A stretch of DNA of 64,000 bases from CALVUJ01 sp045128835 (GCA_045128835.1 JBGVRX010000026.1:25567-89566); one strand, 5' to 3'. Counted from the first letter of the stretch, positions 34,903 to 43,230 are shown. The notes: generated by a model from the sequence alone, not told the origin. Program-made: numbers and translations.

Positions 34903-35904
34903 TTAAAACAATGTTTCTTGATAGCTAATCTTTAAATGTCTATAAGCAAGTTCGGTGGCCATTCTACCCCTTTGAGTTCTATTAATCATACCTATTTGTA
35001 ATAAATAAGGTTCATAAACATCCTCTAAAGTAGTAACTTCTTCGCCAATTGCTAACGCTATTGCTTCTACTCCTACAGGCCCGCCTTTAAATCTCTCAAT
35101 AATACCTCTTAAATATGCTAAATCTACATCATCCAAACCTAACTCATCTACTTTTAAAGCATTAAGAGAAGAAATAGTAGTTTCCATATCAATCTCTTTT
35201 AACCCCTTAACAGTAGCAAAATCTCTAATTCTACGATAAAGCCTATTAGCTATACGAGGAGTACCTCTACTTCTTTTAGCTACTTCTACCTTAGCTTCTT
35301 CATCAATACTCATGCCAAATACTCTAGATGTTCTTTTTACAATCGCAGATAACTCATCTAAAGTATAATATTCTAACTTAGATACAATACCAAAACGATC
35401 TCTTAAAGGTGAAGATAAATCTCCAGCACGTGTAGTAGCACCTACTAATGTAAATGGAGGTAAATCAATATTAATTGATCTAGCACCACTATCTTTGCCT
35501 ACCACTAAACTAATCGAAAAGTCTTCCATCGCTCCATATAAAACTTCTTCTACCACTCTAGGTAATCTATGAATCTCATCAATAAATAAAACATCTCCTG
35601 GAGATAAAGTAGCAAGTATTGCTGCTAAATCACCACTCTTTTCAATTGAAGGACCATTAACAACCTTAATATTACCTCTCATTTCATGCGCTATAACATG
35701 AGCAAGAGTAGTTTTACCTAAACCAGGTGGACCATACAATAAAACATGATCCAAAGTTTCTTTTCTTTCTAATGCAGCCTTAATGAAAACCTTTAAATTA
35801 TCTTTAATTGCACTTTGACCTACATATTCTTCTAAAGTAGAAGGTCTTAAAGATAATTCAGTATCATCTTCACTAATTCTATTATTATCTAATACCCTTT
35901 CCAT
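34903..35904 (-). CDS. ruvB: Holliday junction branch-migration ATPase RuvB
   Basis: AAA+ motor that drives branch migration with RuvA. Walker A LLYGPPGLGKTTLAHVIA, Walker B VLFIDEIHRL, sensor 1 and the arginine finger region TTRAGDLSSPLRDRFG are all present, with a C-terminal winged helix (TQRGRMATELAYRHL). 333 aa is normal. It follows ruvA with a 14-bp gap. Confidence 0.97.
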   Translation of the reverse strand: MERVLDNNRISEDDTELSLRPSTLEEYVGQSAIKDNLKVFIKAALERKETLDHVLLYGPPGLGKTTLAHVIAHEMRGNIKVVNGPSIEKSGDLAAILATLSPGDVLFIDEIHRLPRVVEEVLYGAMEDFSISLVVGKDSGARSINIDLPPFTLVGATTRAGDLSSPLRDRFGIVSKLEYYTLDELSAIVKRTSRVFGMSIDEEAKVEVAKRSRGTPRIANRLYRRIRDFATVKGLKEIDMETTISSLNALKVDELGLDDVDLAYLRGIIERFKGGPVGVEAIALAIGEEVTTLEDVYEPYLLQIGMINRTQRGRMATELAYRHLKISYQETLF

Positions 35905-35918
35905 TCTCCCCCTACTTT

Positions 35919-36485
35919 CTATTTTTTATTTAAGAATTGTAATGCTTTAAAGATACAATCACTAACTTCAATATTTTCATCTTGTATCTTACTTAAAGCA
36001 TTATCAATTTCTTGGGCTTTAAATCCAAATCCTTTTAACGCTTCCTTAGCTTCTTTAAATACAGGATTTTCTTTAACTGCGACACTAGTGTCCACTCTAA
36101 GATGTCCTTTTAAATCCAAAATAATTTGACCAGCGGCTTTAGGGCCAATACCAGGTAATTTCTTTAAGTAACCTAAATTACCAGTTTCAATAGCTTCAAT
36201 AATACCTTCATAGCTACCCTTTGATAACATTGATACCGCACTCTTAGGCCCAATACCCTTAACACTAATCAACTTCATAAATAGTTCCTTTTCATCCTTA
36301 GTAAAGAAACCATACAAAGTTACATCATTCTCTCTAATCGCTAAATAAGTATGTACCATTATCTCTTCATATAAATGATATTTCTCTGGATTAGGAACAA
36401 ACAACTCATAACCTACACCACAAACATCTAAATATATATTCTCAATCGTAATATGCTCTACTCTACCTCTTAAAAAACCTATCAT
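35919..36485 (-). CDS. ruvA: Holliday junction DNA-binding protein RuvA
   Basis: 188 aa with the OB-fold start (MIGFLRGRVEHI, VGYELFVP), two helix-hairpin-helix motifs (LISVKGIGPKSAVSML, LKKLPGIGPKAAGQIILDLK) and a C-terminal RuvB-binding helix bundle (EAKEALKGFGFKAQEID). GAGGTGA precedes the ATG. The promoter at 36501-36509 lies directly beyond the end of mini-CRISPR unit A1. Confidence 0.96.
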   Translation of the reverse strand: MIGFLRGRVEHITIENIYLDVCGVGYELFVPNPEKYHLYEEIMVHTYLAIRENDVTLYGFFTKDEKELFMKLISVKGIGPKSAVSMLSKGSYEGIIEAIETGNLGYLKKLPGIGPKAAGQIILDLKGHLRVDTSVAVKENPVFKEAKEALKGFGFKAQEIDNALSKIQDENIEVSDCIFKALQFLNKK

Positions 36486-36500
36486 AATATCACCTCATTT

Positions 36501-36509
36501 ATTATACCA
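36501..36509 (-). promoter_or_regulatory. Extended -10 promoter of ruvAB
   Basis: On the - strand TGGTATAAT, an extended -10 element, lies 16 bases before the ruvA ATG and just after the terminator of mini-CRISPR unit A1. Confidence 0.55.
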
Positions 36510-36513
36510 AAAT

Positions 36514-36701
36514 AAAAAAAAGAAAGACACAAAATCTTTCTAATATAATCAATATCTTTCTTAAGCCAATACCCATTGGCTTTTTTTATTTACCCCTCAA
36601 CTAAAAACATAGGTTCTTAGACCACGTAATTTGGAAGGGTATCAGAACCTCAAAATTACTTAGGAACGATATATTTCTATATCGATACACCTATTATAGC
36701 A
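36514..36701 (-). CRISPR. Mini-CRISPR unit A1: solo 36-nt repeat with own promoter and terminator
   Basis: Reading on the - strand: extended -10 TGCTATAAT (36701-36693), a start near 36686, a 7-bp 5' hairpin (36684-36667), a GTTCC...TTTTGAG leader, one 36-nt repeat (36648-36613; begins GTTCTGATACCC, ends GGTCTAAGAAC), then GAGGGGTA (near 36600), which can pair with UACCCUUC of the repeat, a second hairpin (GCCAAT...ATTGGC) and a T-tailed terminator at 36541-36514. The repeat is identical to both repeats of unit A2 at 63.7 kb. It has no spacer and probably arose by recombination between two repeats. Confidence 0.75.
36693..36701 (-). promoter_or_regulatory. Extended -10 promoter of unit A1
   Basis: TGCTATAAT on the - strand, identical to the one of unit A2. 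Predicted start lies two bases before the 5' hairpin. Confidence 0.6.
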
Positions 36702-36795
36702 GTTTCATCTTACAATTACTACTATTTACGTTTAACAAAAAAAGAAAGGCCAACACCTTTCTTTTATTTTATCAATTTCTTTTTTCTCTTCCTTA

Positions 36796-36811
36796 TTCGT
36801 ACATTTCGAGG
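36796..36811 (-). ncRNA. Embedded anti-repeat of unit B1
   Basis: Directly after repeat 2 the RNA reads CCUC-GAA-AUGUACGAA. This pairs with UUCGUACAU, UUC and GAGG of the repeat, leaving a bulge in the repeat, the classic shape of a crRNA:tracrRNA duplex but within one molecule. The loop is GUCUAAGAA. The following AAUAAGG recalls the bases after the anti-repeat of the S. pyogenes tracrRNA as I remember it. Confidence 0.7.
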
Positions 36812-36951
36812 TTCTTAGACCCTCTGAAATTACGTTATGTACGAACAATAATGTTTCTTTACAAGATTATATTGCAGTTCTTAGACCCTATGAAATTACG
36901 CTATGTACGAACCTCAAATCGGGAACAATATATTGCTATATTGATGTAGTA

Positions 36952-36960
36952 ATTATAACA
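36952..36960 (-). promoter_or_regulatory. Extended -10 promoter of unit B1
   Basis: TGTTATAAT on the - strand; same motif and distance to the 5' hairpin as in unit B2. Confidence 0.6.
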
Positions 36961-37032
36961 TTACTATTTATTAATTACTAGAGCATTTGGCTTTTATATA
37001 TTTGTAAAAAAAAAGACACTGTGGTCTTTCTT

Positions 37033-37797
37033 TTATTCTTCTTTCATATATTTATTAAATTGAATAAACATAATAAGTTTTTTTATAAAGTTATAAGTTA
37101 CTGCTAGAGTTATTAAAACTAATAAGCACCACCAAATAAAGTCAAGTTTAGAATAAACAACTATATCTATAATAATAAGTCCTATAATAAGAGGAACTCT
37201 TTCAATTAAATAAATTGCAAACTGAATGCCTCTAAGAGCATTTTCTTTCTTTTCTTTACTTACAGCCGTTTTAATTAAATGACCCATAATAGTACATCTT
37301 TCGCTATCAGGTTTTATCTCTACATATTGATTTAATCCAGATGATATATCATCCTTATCAAACATTTCATAACTAGTGTAATATAATGTTTCTTCTCCTA
37401 CATGCATAAATACTGCGTTATATTTATTCTTAGCTTCTTCACTATCATCATGTAAAGAAGCAGGACTACAATCTACTAATTTAGCCATTATACCACTTGA
37501 ATAGTTTTCTTTTGTTTTGGAAAATGGTGCCATTATAAGTGCACATATAATAGGTAGAAGAATTACCCCGCCAACAATCAAAAAAGCAATTAGCGAAGTT
37601 GTATCATCTTCCTCAAAAGAAATTATATATGCTACTAAGATAGCGATTGAAAAGAATATATAATATCCCATAGAAAATATTTTTGTTTTTTTACTGTAAT
37701 TGCCACCTTTATTTCCTACATGTATTATAAACCCAATAACTGTTAGAACTAAAATAACCGGCAATAAACTACCTATTAGCATTAATATTTCAACCAT
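37033..37797 (-). CDS. 254-aa membrane protein, unknown function
   Basis: A protein with two or three N-terminal helices (about residues 5-25, 42-62 and 70-90), a soluble middle domain of about 100 aa (GEETLYYTSYEMFDKDD) and two C-terminal helices (about 195-240). GGTGA lies six bases before the ATG. It is just downstream of truB on the same strand and just upstream of the mini-CRISPR units A1/B1. I recognise no family. Confidence 0.55.
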   Translation of the reverse strand: MVEILMLIGSLLPVILVLTVIGFIIHVGNKGGNYSKKTKIFSMGYYIFFSIAILVAYIISFEEDDTTSLIAFLIVGGVILLPIICALIMAPFSKTKENYSSGIMAKLVDCSPASLHDDSEEAKNKYNAVFMHVGEETLYYTSYEMFDKDDISSGLNQYVEIKPDSERCTIMGHLIKTAVSKEKKENALRGIQFAIYLIERVPLIIGLIIIDIVVYSKLDFIWWCLLVLITLAVTYNFIKKLIMFIQFNKYMKEE

Positions 37798-37810
37798 TAT
37801 ATATCACCAC

Positions 37811-38671
37811 TTATTCTCTTTCTTTTAAAACCCTATTACATATTAAACGATTATTTTCCTTGTCACCTTCGTATAAAGCAATAGGTTCTCTATATTCATC
37901 TATAACTAAAACATTACCTTCAATATAGAAATCTAAAACATTGCCATTACAAGCCTTATATAAATCTCTATCTTTTGCTACTAAAATAACAAAATTAGTT
38001 AAAGAACTTTCAATATCAATTAAACTATATTCATTGTTTTCTATTTGATTCAAAGTATAAGAATTATCTACTAATAACTTACCTATTCTAGTTCTCTTTA
38101 AATAAGTCATATACCCTATGTTATTTAACTTATTAGCGATAGTCTCACAAAGAACCCTTACATAAGTACCTTTAGAGCAAACTACTCTATAAGTCAAAGT
38201 ATCTGCACTATAATCTAATAATTCCAATTTCTTTATTTCAATTTCTCTTTCTTTTATTTCTACTTCTAAATTTTCTCTAGCGTACTCATATAATCTCTTA
38301 CCATTAACGCTTACCGCACTATAAATAGGTGGCTTTTGTTTTATAACTCCTATTAATGACTTAAATACGCTCGCAATATCTTCTTTAGTAAAAGGAGAAA
38401 CTTCTTTCTTTTCGATAATTTCTCCTTCTCTATCTAAAGTTGCGGTTCTTTCTCCTAGTTTTATTGTAGCAATATATTCCTTTTCATCACTTTCAAGAAA
38501 TCTAGATATTTTTAAGGCTTTACCTACTGTTACTACAAGTAATCCAGTAGCAAGTGGATCTAATGTGCCACAATGCCCTACTTTTTTAGTATTTAAGGCT
38601 TTTTTTATCTTTCTTACAACATCAAAAGAACTCAAACCTTCTTCTTTATTTATCAATAAAACGCCATCCAT
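37811..38671 (-). CDS. truB: tRNA pseudouridine-55 synthase TruB
   Basis: Makes pseudouridine 55 in the T loop of tRNA. It has the start DGVLLINKEEGLSSFDVV, the motif GHCGTLDPLATGLLVV with the catalytic Asp, KPPIYSAVSVNGKRLYEYAR and SKGTYVRVL. At 286 aa it is normal. It follows hisS with a 2-bp gap, so the two are probably co-transcribed. Confidence 0.95.
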   Translation of the reverse strand: MDGVLLINKEEGLSSFDVVRKIKKALNTKKVGHCGTLDPLATGLLVVTVGKALKISRFLESDEKEYIATIKLGERTATLDREGEIIEKKEVSPFTKEDIASVFKSLIGVIKQKPPIYSAVSVNGKRLYEYARENLEVEIKEREIEIKKLELLDYSADTLTYRVVCSKGTYVRVLCETIANKLNNIGYMTYLKRTRIGKLLVDNSYTLNQIENNEYSLIDIESSLTNFVILVAKDRDLYKACNGNVLDFYIEGNVLVIDEYREPIALYEGDKENNRLICNRVLKERE

Positions 38672-38673
38672 TT

Positions 38674-39993
38674 TTATTTATTTTTAAGTATCTTTAATGC
38701 TTCTTCATAACTAATAGATACTTGTTCTCCTGTATTCATGTTTTTAAATGCTACTAGATTATTTTTAACTTCATCTTCTCCTAGTAAAATTACATAAGGG
38801 ATCATAAGTCTACTAGCGTATTGCATCTTTTGTTTCATACCTTTAGCAATATAACACATATCTACTTTAACTCCATCTTTTCTAAGTTTAGTAGCTAACG
38901 CAAATGCTGCATCATCTTCGCCTAAAGATAATACCATTACATCAGATGTACATTTCTTCTCAGTTTTAATTATTCCTAATTCTTTAAACACATAGAATAA
39001 TCTAGTTAATCCAATTGACATACCTACTCCTGGGAATGATTTATCAGTATAGTATTTAGTTAAAGAATCATATCTTCCTCCACTACTAACTGATCCGATT
39101 GACATATAGTCATTTAAGAATGTTTCATAAACTGTACCAGTATAATAATCTAATCCTCTAGTAATAGTTAAATTGATTTTATAGTTTTCATAAGGTACAC
39201 CTAATTTATTCATACTATCACAAACAAATTCTAACTCATTAACACCTTCAATAAATGTTTCATTTTCAATATTAAGTGCTCTAATCTTACTAATTACATC
39301 TTTATAACTACCATCAGTTTCTACAAAGCTAATAATACTTTCAATATTCTCATCACTAATATTATAATCTTTTAATGTTAAAATAACGTTTTCCTTACCA
39401 ATTTTAGGCATCTTATCTACGATTCTTAAAATTTCTGCAGATTCTTCTTCACTTATATTTAAATTAGCAAAGAATCCTTTTAGTACTTTTCTATTATTTA
39501 AATTAATAGTAAAGTTACTAAATCCCCATTTTCTTAAAATATTATAAATAATAGTAGGAACTTCTGCATCATACATTAAATCTAACTTCTCACTACCTAC
39601 TACATCTATATCACATTGATAAAATTCACGATATCTACCTTTTTGAGGTCTTTCTCCCCTATAAACTTTACCTATTGCATATCTTTTAAATGGGAATACA
39701 AGATTAGCATAGTTCATAGATACGTATCTTGCTAAAGGAACAGTTAAATCGAATCTTAAAGATAAGTCATTGTCTCCTTTATTAAAACGATAAATTTGTT
39801 TCTCTGTTTCTCCTCCAGCTTTAGCTAATAAAACTTCACTTAATTCAATAACTGGATTATCCATTGGCAAAAAGCCAAACTCTTTATAAGTTTCTTCAAT
39901 AATATTTTTCATATTATCAAAAATAATTTGATCCTCTGGTAATAATTCCATAAAACCAGACAAAATTCTTGGTTCTGTATATTTCATTTTCAT
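38674..39993 (-). CDS. hisS: Histidyl-tRNA synthetase
   Basis: Class II synthetase with motif 1 (PVIELSEVLLAKAG), motif 2 (YRGERPQKGRYREFYQCDIDVVG), the His A motif (RGLDYYTGTVYE) and motif 3 (GGRYDSL...PGVGMSIGLTRL), then an anticodon-binding domain. 439 aa. GGAG precedes two close ATG codons (39993, 39987). The tRNA-His gene lies 260 bp away on the opposite strand, and a possible leader ORF lies between. Confidence 0.96.
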   Translation of the reverse strand: MKMKYTEPRILSGFMELLPEDQIIFDNMKNIIEETYKEFGFLPMDNPVIELSEVLLAKAGGETEKQIYRFNKGDNDLSLRFDLTVPLARYVSMNYANLVFPFKRYAIGKVYRGERPQKGRYREFYQCDIDVVGSEKLDLMYDAEVPTIIYNILRKWGFSNFTINLNNRKVLKGFFANLNISEEESAEILRIVDKMPKIGKENVILTLKDYNISDENIESIISFVETDGSYKDVISKIRALNIENETFIEGVNELEFVCDSMNKLGVPYENYKINLTITRGLDYYTGTVYETFLNDYMSIGSVSSGGRYDSLTKYYTDKSFPGVGMSIGLTRLFYVFKELGIIKTEKKCTSDVMVLSLGEDDAAFALATKLRKDGVKVDMCYIAKGMKQKMQYASRLMIPYVILLGEDEVKNNLVAFKNMNTGEQVSISYEEALKILKNK

Positions 39994-40040
39994 ATTCTCC
40001 TTATCATTAATTTATTTATATATTATTTGTTTTTGTTGCA

Positions 40041-40127
40041 TTATAAAGAAATACAATGTCGTATTGTATTGTTAAGTTTATGAGAATTATTAAAATTAGT
40101 ATTATAGTTAAATAATGATAATTTCAT
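40041..40127 (-). CDS. Possible 28-codon leader peptide of hisS
   Basis: AGGTGAGGGGGAG, a very strong ribosome site, precedes an ATG that opens 28 codons and stops 47 bp before hisS. The peptide has His at positions 16 and 24 in its second half (...SHKLNNTIRHCISL). AATACAA pairs with TTGTATT inside its end. This could be a translation-coupled leader that senses charged tRNA-His, but two His codons are few, and no T-tailed terminator was seen. Confidence 0.35.
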   Translation of the reverse strand: MKLSLFNYNTNFNNSHKLNNTIRHCISL

Positions 40128-40250
40128 ATTTTCTCCCCCTCACCTTGTATATATTACCCTTTTTGACCAATTATTGCAAATAAATATAATTTTTTTAAAT
40201 AAGTGTTGCTATTTTCAAATAATTTGATTATACTTATAAAGCGTTTATAT

Positions 40251-40328
40251 GGCGGTAGTGGTGAAGTGGTTAACACATCTGGCTGTGAACCAGACATTGC
40301 GTGGGTTCGATTCCCATCTTCCGCCCCA
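40251..40328 (+). tRNA. tRNA-His (GTG)
   Basis: A full cloverleaf reads from 40251: acceptor stem with the extra 5' G (G-1 opposite C73) that is diagnostic of tRNA-His, anticodon stem CTGGC/ACCAG-type with loop TGTGAA giving anticodon GTG, T arm GTGGG TTCGATT CCCAT and an encoded CCA end. One U-U mismatch lies in the acceptor. Followed by a terminator. Confidence 0.95.
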
Positions 40329-40341
40329 TTAAAAGCAACCG

Positions 40342-40367
40342 AACCTAGAGCAATCTAGGTTTTTTTA
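40342..40367 (+). terminator. Intrinsic terminator of tRNA-His
   Basis: AACCTAGA pairs with TCTAGGTT, followed by T residues. Confidence 0.8.
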
Positions 40368-40557
40368 TTTATATAATAAAAAAGTAAAACTCATTTATAG
40401 TTTTACTCAAATTTTTTACTTTTTTAATTTTTAATTGTATATTTACAAATAACCAATAAGTCTAACTTATTGGCTATATTTATTATATTATATTTTAGTT
40501 ACAATCCGTAAACTTTGAGTTAATTAAATTGGACAATTTATTTTATTATTCTTTAAC
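40368..40557. other. Non-coding gap with two inverted repeats
   Basis: AGTAAAACT/AGTTTTACT (about 40383-40409) and CCAATAAGT/ACTTATTGG (about 40451-40475) form stems. No gene is seen. They may be remnants of terminators. Confidence 0.4.
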
Positions 40558-40579
40558 AAAAAAGGTGACTAGCACCTTT
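40558..40579 (-). terminator. Intrinsic terminator of the 140-aa coiled-coil gene
   Basis: On the - strand AAGGTG pairs with CACCTT, followed by six T residues, overlapping the gene end. Confidence 0.75.
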
Positions 40580-41000
40580 ATCTTTTATTACTTTGTCTAT
40601 TTATTTCTTCAAGTTTTCTTTCGAAGAATCTTAATAATCTACTTGAACAATTCAACTCTGCTGCTTTATCTAAATAAGCATCATTATTTTTAGTAATTTT
40701 ACTAAGTTCTTGTTGTGCTGCCTCAACAATATCCTCAAAATAACTTATATTATCTTCGATTTCTGTTAATGTATAGGATTTTTCCATTATCATTTTTACA
40801 TACGCTTCTTGATCCGCTAATAATTTTCTTTTTTGTTCCTCAAGTTCATTAGATCTTTGAACTAATTCATCTAGTTCTTCTGTATTTCTTTTATAACACT
40901 CTAATGTATCAATACGAGAATCAAGATGAGCAATTTCAGAATCAAGAGACATAATTCTTTTTTCTAATTTTTCTATCATATCAATTACTTTAAACCACAT
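40578..41000 (-). CDS. 140-aa coiled-coil protein, unknown
   Basis: An acidic, heptad-rich protein that is helical from end to end (MIEKLEKRIMSLDSEIAHLDSRIDTLE...), probably a dimeric coiled coil. AGGTGA lies before the ATG at 41000; a GTG at 41009 in frame is less likely. It is an isolated transcript with its own terminator. No function can be given. Confidence 0.55.
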   Translation of the reverse strand: MWFKVIDMIEKLEKRIMSLDSEIAHLDSRIDTLECYKRNTEELDELVQRSNELEEQKRKLLADQEAYVKMIMEKSYTLTEIEDNISYFEDIVEAAQQELSKITKNNDAYLDKAAELNCSSRLLRFFERKLEEINRQSNKR

Positions 41001-41076
41001 AGCAATCACCTACACACATTATAAATACTATGCATCAATATTTCAATAAAATTATTTTTGAGCTAATTCGATGCAC

Positions 41077-41102
41077 AAAAAAAGGTATCAATCGATACCT
41101 TT
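41077..41102 (-). terminator. Intrinsic terminator of the lipoprotein gene
   Basis: On the - strand AAGGTATC pairs with GATACCTT, followed by seven T residues, overlapping the stop. Confidence 0.8.
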
Positions 41103-42990
41103 ATTTTTTTGCTTCCTCAATAGCTTGAATAGTGTCATTAACTAGTTTATTGATACCTTCAATACTTTCTAAACCATTAATGTTATTTTTACAACTATTT
41201 ATTCTTTCTACTACTAATTCATAAATACCATTTTCAAACATATAAGTTGTTAAAGTCTTTTCATATTCATTAATCGCTTTTAATGCATTTGCCTTTGTTT
41301 CATTTAAATCTTTAATTCTTTGTGCTTCTATTGTCATTACATTCATGATTTTTGTTTTGAAATCTGCGATTTCTTTTTCTATATGAACATTAGATGTTGT
41401 AACTGTAATACTTTCACTAAAATAATTCTTTACTTCTAATGTATATTGAAAAATCAATTTCCAGTTTTCTTCAGTGTAATCTGCAATATTTAAGCTAGTA
41501 ATATATGCATCTACTTCTTTTATTGCATTTTCAATTATAATATGCAAGTTAGAAATAGCCTCTTCTAAGATTGTAGGAGTTTGCGTAGCAATTGATATAA
41601 AGTTAGCTCTTGCATTATCTATTTCCTCAATAGTTGTTGCCGCGCCAAGTTCTTCAATTGCTTTTTCATATCCTTCAATTATAGTTTTCTTATTTTTTGA
41701 ATCATATTCATGTAAGTTAATAGATTCATATCTATAAGTAATATCTTCAATTGCTTCTTTTTTAGTTTCAATTACTTGAACTAATCTATCTTCTTCAATA
41801 GTACTTATTCTTGAAGCCTCTACTACAAATTGATTAATATAATTATCTATTTCTTCTTCACTATTTGAATTTCTAATATTAGCTAAACAATCATTATAAT
41901 AAGATACAATTAATGTTTTGTTTGCAATATTGTAACGACTAATATCTAAGTCAACTAACATATTTTTAACTAAATTTAATTTAACTGTTTTAATGTTATT
42001 TAAAGTTGATATTTCTTCTTCACTTAGTGTCTCTACATTTTCTAGTTCTCTTATTGTTTCATTAAATAAAGCTTCAATGTCACTAACATTATCTAAAGAA
42101 ACAATTTTATTGTTAAATTCTTCAACTATATTGTCTAGCAATGTGTAGTTATTGTTTGAATAATCTTCAGAGTTAAAAGTATTTAAATATTCATTTACAT
42201 CTTCAATTCTCTCATTTTTTAATTCAGAAACTTCTTTTTCTTTTCTTGTTAATACATTATTCATTTCTCTAATTGCAACATTAGCAATTTTATTAATTGA
42301 TTCATGGTTTTCATTCAAATACAATTTTCTAATACAGTTATCATATATTTTAAGAACTTCTTCCCATTCTTCTTCATCATATTCATATTCATTTAAAGCA
42401 TATAATGTATTATCTACGTTTGTCTTTAATACAAATCTTTCATTCACAAATTCTGGTGTAATATATTTATTTGTTAATGCTTGTAAGTATCTAGCAGATT
42501 CTAAATACTTATTATAATTAATTACGTATAATTTATGGAATTCAGATAGCTCTTCATATTTTTCAGCAATTAATTGAATTTGAGTTTCATTCGCAAAACT
42601 TGTTTTCTTTGATTCAGGAAGTTCATTAATTAGTGTCATAACTAATTTTACATCTTCAGGCAACCCAAAATTAACACTAACAACGAAAGCAAATTCCATT
42701 CCTTCATAATCAACAGTAACAGCCATACTTTGATTACCTAGAATAGTGTTATCTACTTCACTTAGTGTAACCATATCTTCTTCTATTTCATAAACTTTAG
42801 TTCTATTACTTTTAGTTGTTATTTTTAATGAAAAATCATCAATATCAACTTCTTCTCCTACCACATATTCAGTTTTTAAAGTATTATTTAGAACCTCAAT
42901 TTTAGCTATTGGATCACTAGAACATCCAACTAACGAGAACAGCATAAAAGTAACCATGCTCAAAATGCCAGCAAATTTCTTTTTCACCAT
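41101..42990 (-). CDS. Large lipoprotein with Ig-like domain and helical repeats
   Basis: A 629-aa secreted lipoprotein: basic start, hydrophobic stretch and lipobox LVGC with Cys at residue 23. Residues about 28-110 look like a bacterial Ig-like (Big_3) domain (TEYVVGEEVDIDDFSLKI...). The remaining 500 residues are long amphipathic helices with recurring Asn/Glu patterns (ALNEYEYDEEEW, NEYLNTFNSEDYS, ITSLNIADYTEENW), reminiscent of FIVAR-type surface repeats. It is probably surface-exposed and may bind a polymer. A 27-bp gap separates it from the upstream 70-aa gene. Confidence 0.7.
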   Translation of the reverse strand: MVKKKFAGILSMVTFMLFSLVGCSSDPIAKIEVLNNTLKTEYVVGEEVDIDDFSLKITTKSNRTKVYEIEEDMVTLSEVDNTILGNQSMAVTVDYEGMEFAFVVSVNFGLPEDVKLVMTLINELPESKKTSFANETQIQLIAEKYEELSEFHKLYVINYNKYLESARYLQALTNKYITPEFVNERFVLKTNVDNTLYALNEYEYDEEEWEEVLKIYDNCIRKLYLNENHESINKIANVAIREMNNVLTRKEKEVSELKNERIEDVNEYLNTFNSEDYSNNNYTLLDNIVEEFNNKIVSLDNVSDIEALFNETIRELENVETLSEEEISTLNNIKTVKLNLVKNMLVDLDISRYNIANKTLIVSYYNDCLANIRNSNSEEEIDNYINQFVVEASRISTIEEDRLVQVIETKKEAIEDITYRYESINLHEYDSKNKKTIIEGYEKAIEELGAATTIEEIDNARANFISIATQTPTILEEAISNLHIIIENAIKEVDAYITSLNIADYTEENWKLIFQYTLEVKNYFSESITVTTSNVHIEKEIADFKTKIMNVMTIEAQRIKDLNETKANALKAINEYEKTLTTYMFENGIYELVVERINSCKNNINGLESIEGINKLVNDTIQAIEEAKK

Positions 42991-43017
42991 ATATCACATC
43001 CTATTCTCATTATACAA

Positions 43018-43230
43018 TTATCTTGTTTTATTATTAAGCAATCCTCTTATTTTTTCTAACATTTTTTCTATTTGTTCATATTCTTCTTCTAATTCAGCGA
43101 TTTCATCTTCATCTTGTTTGCCATAAGCTTGTCTGTCTAAAATATTATCAATCGTAGAAAGCCTTATACCTAACTCTCTTCTTAATTTTTCCAACTCTTC
43201 TTTTGATAATTTTTCTAATTCTATTTTCAT
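43018..43230 (-). CDS. 70-aa coiled-coil protein
   Basis: A short acidic/basic helix pair (LEKLSKEELEKLRRELGIRLSTIDNIL ... EIAELEEEYEQIEKMLEKI in outline). No family was recognised, and no strong ribosome site was seen. It is just upstream of the lipoprotein gene on the same strand. Confidence 0.4.
   Translation of the reverse strand: MKIELEKLSKEELEKLRRELGIRLSTIDNILDRQAYGKQDEDEIAELEEEYEQIEKMLEKIRGLLNNKTR

Larger units (their letters stand above)
36737..36960 (-). CRISPR. Mini-CRISPR unit B1: two 36-nt repeats, one 30-nt spacer, anti-repeat, terminator
   Basis: On the - strand: extended -10 TGTTATAAT (36960-36952); 5' hairpin CAATATA/TATATTG (36943-36926); repeat 1 (36912-36877); spacer of exactly 30 nt (36876-36847); repeat 2 (36846-36811); anti-repeat (36811-36796); conserved AATAAGGAAGAG tail; terminator AAAGAAAGG/CCTTTCTTT with T tract (36764-36737). 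The repeats begin GTTCGTACAT and end GGTCTAAGAAC; repeat 1 differs from repeat 2 at two positions. 36/30 spacing is typical of type II (and some type V) CRISPR. No cas gene is nearby. Confidence 0.85.

Noticed and set aside
36613..36912. Reading the repeat units as + strand transcripts
   Set aside because: On + there is no good promoter before the repeats and no T-tailed hairpin after them, while the - strand has extended -10 elements, a 5' hairpin and T-tailed terminators in every unit.
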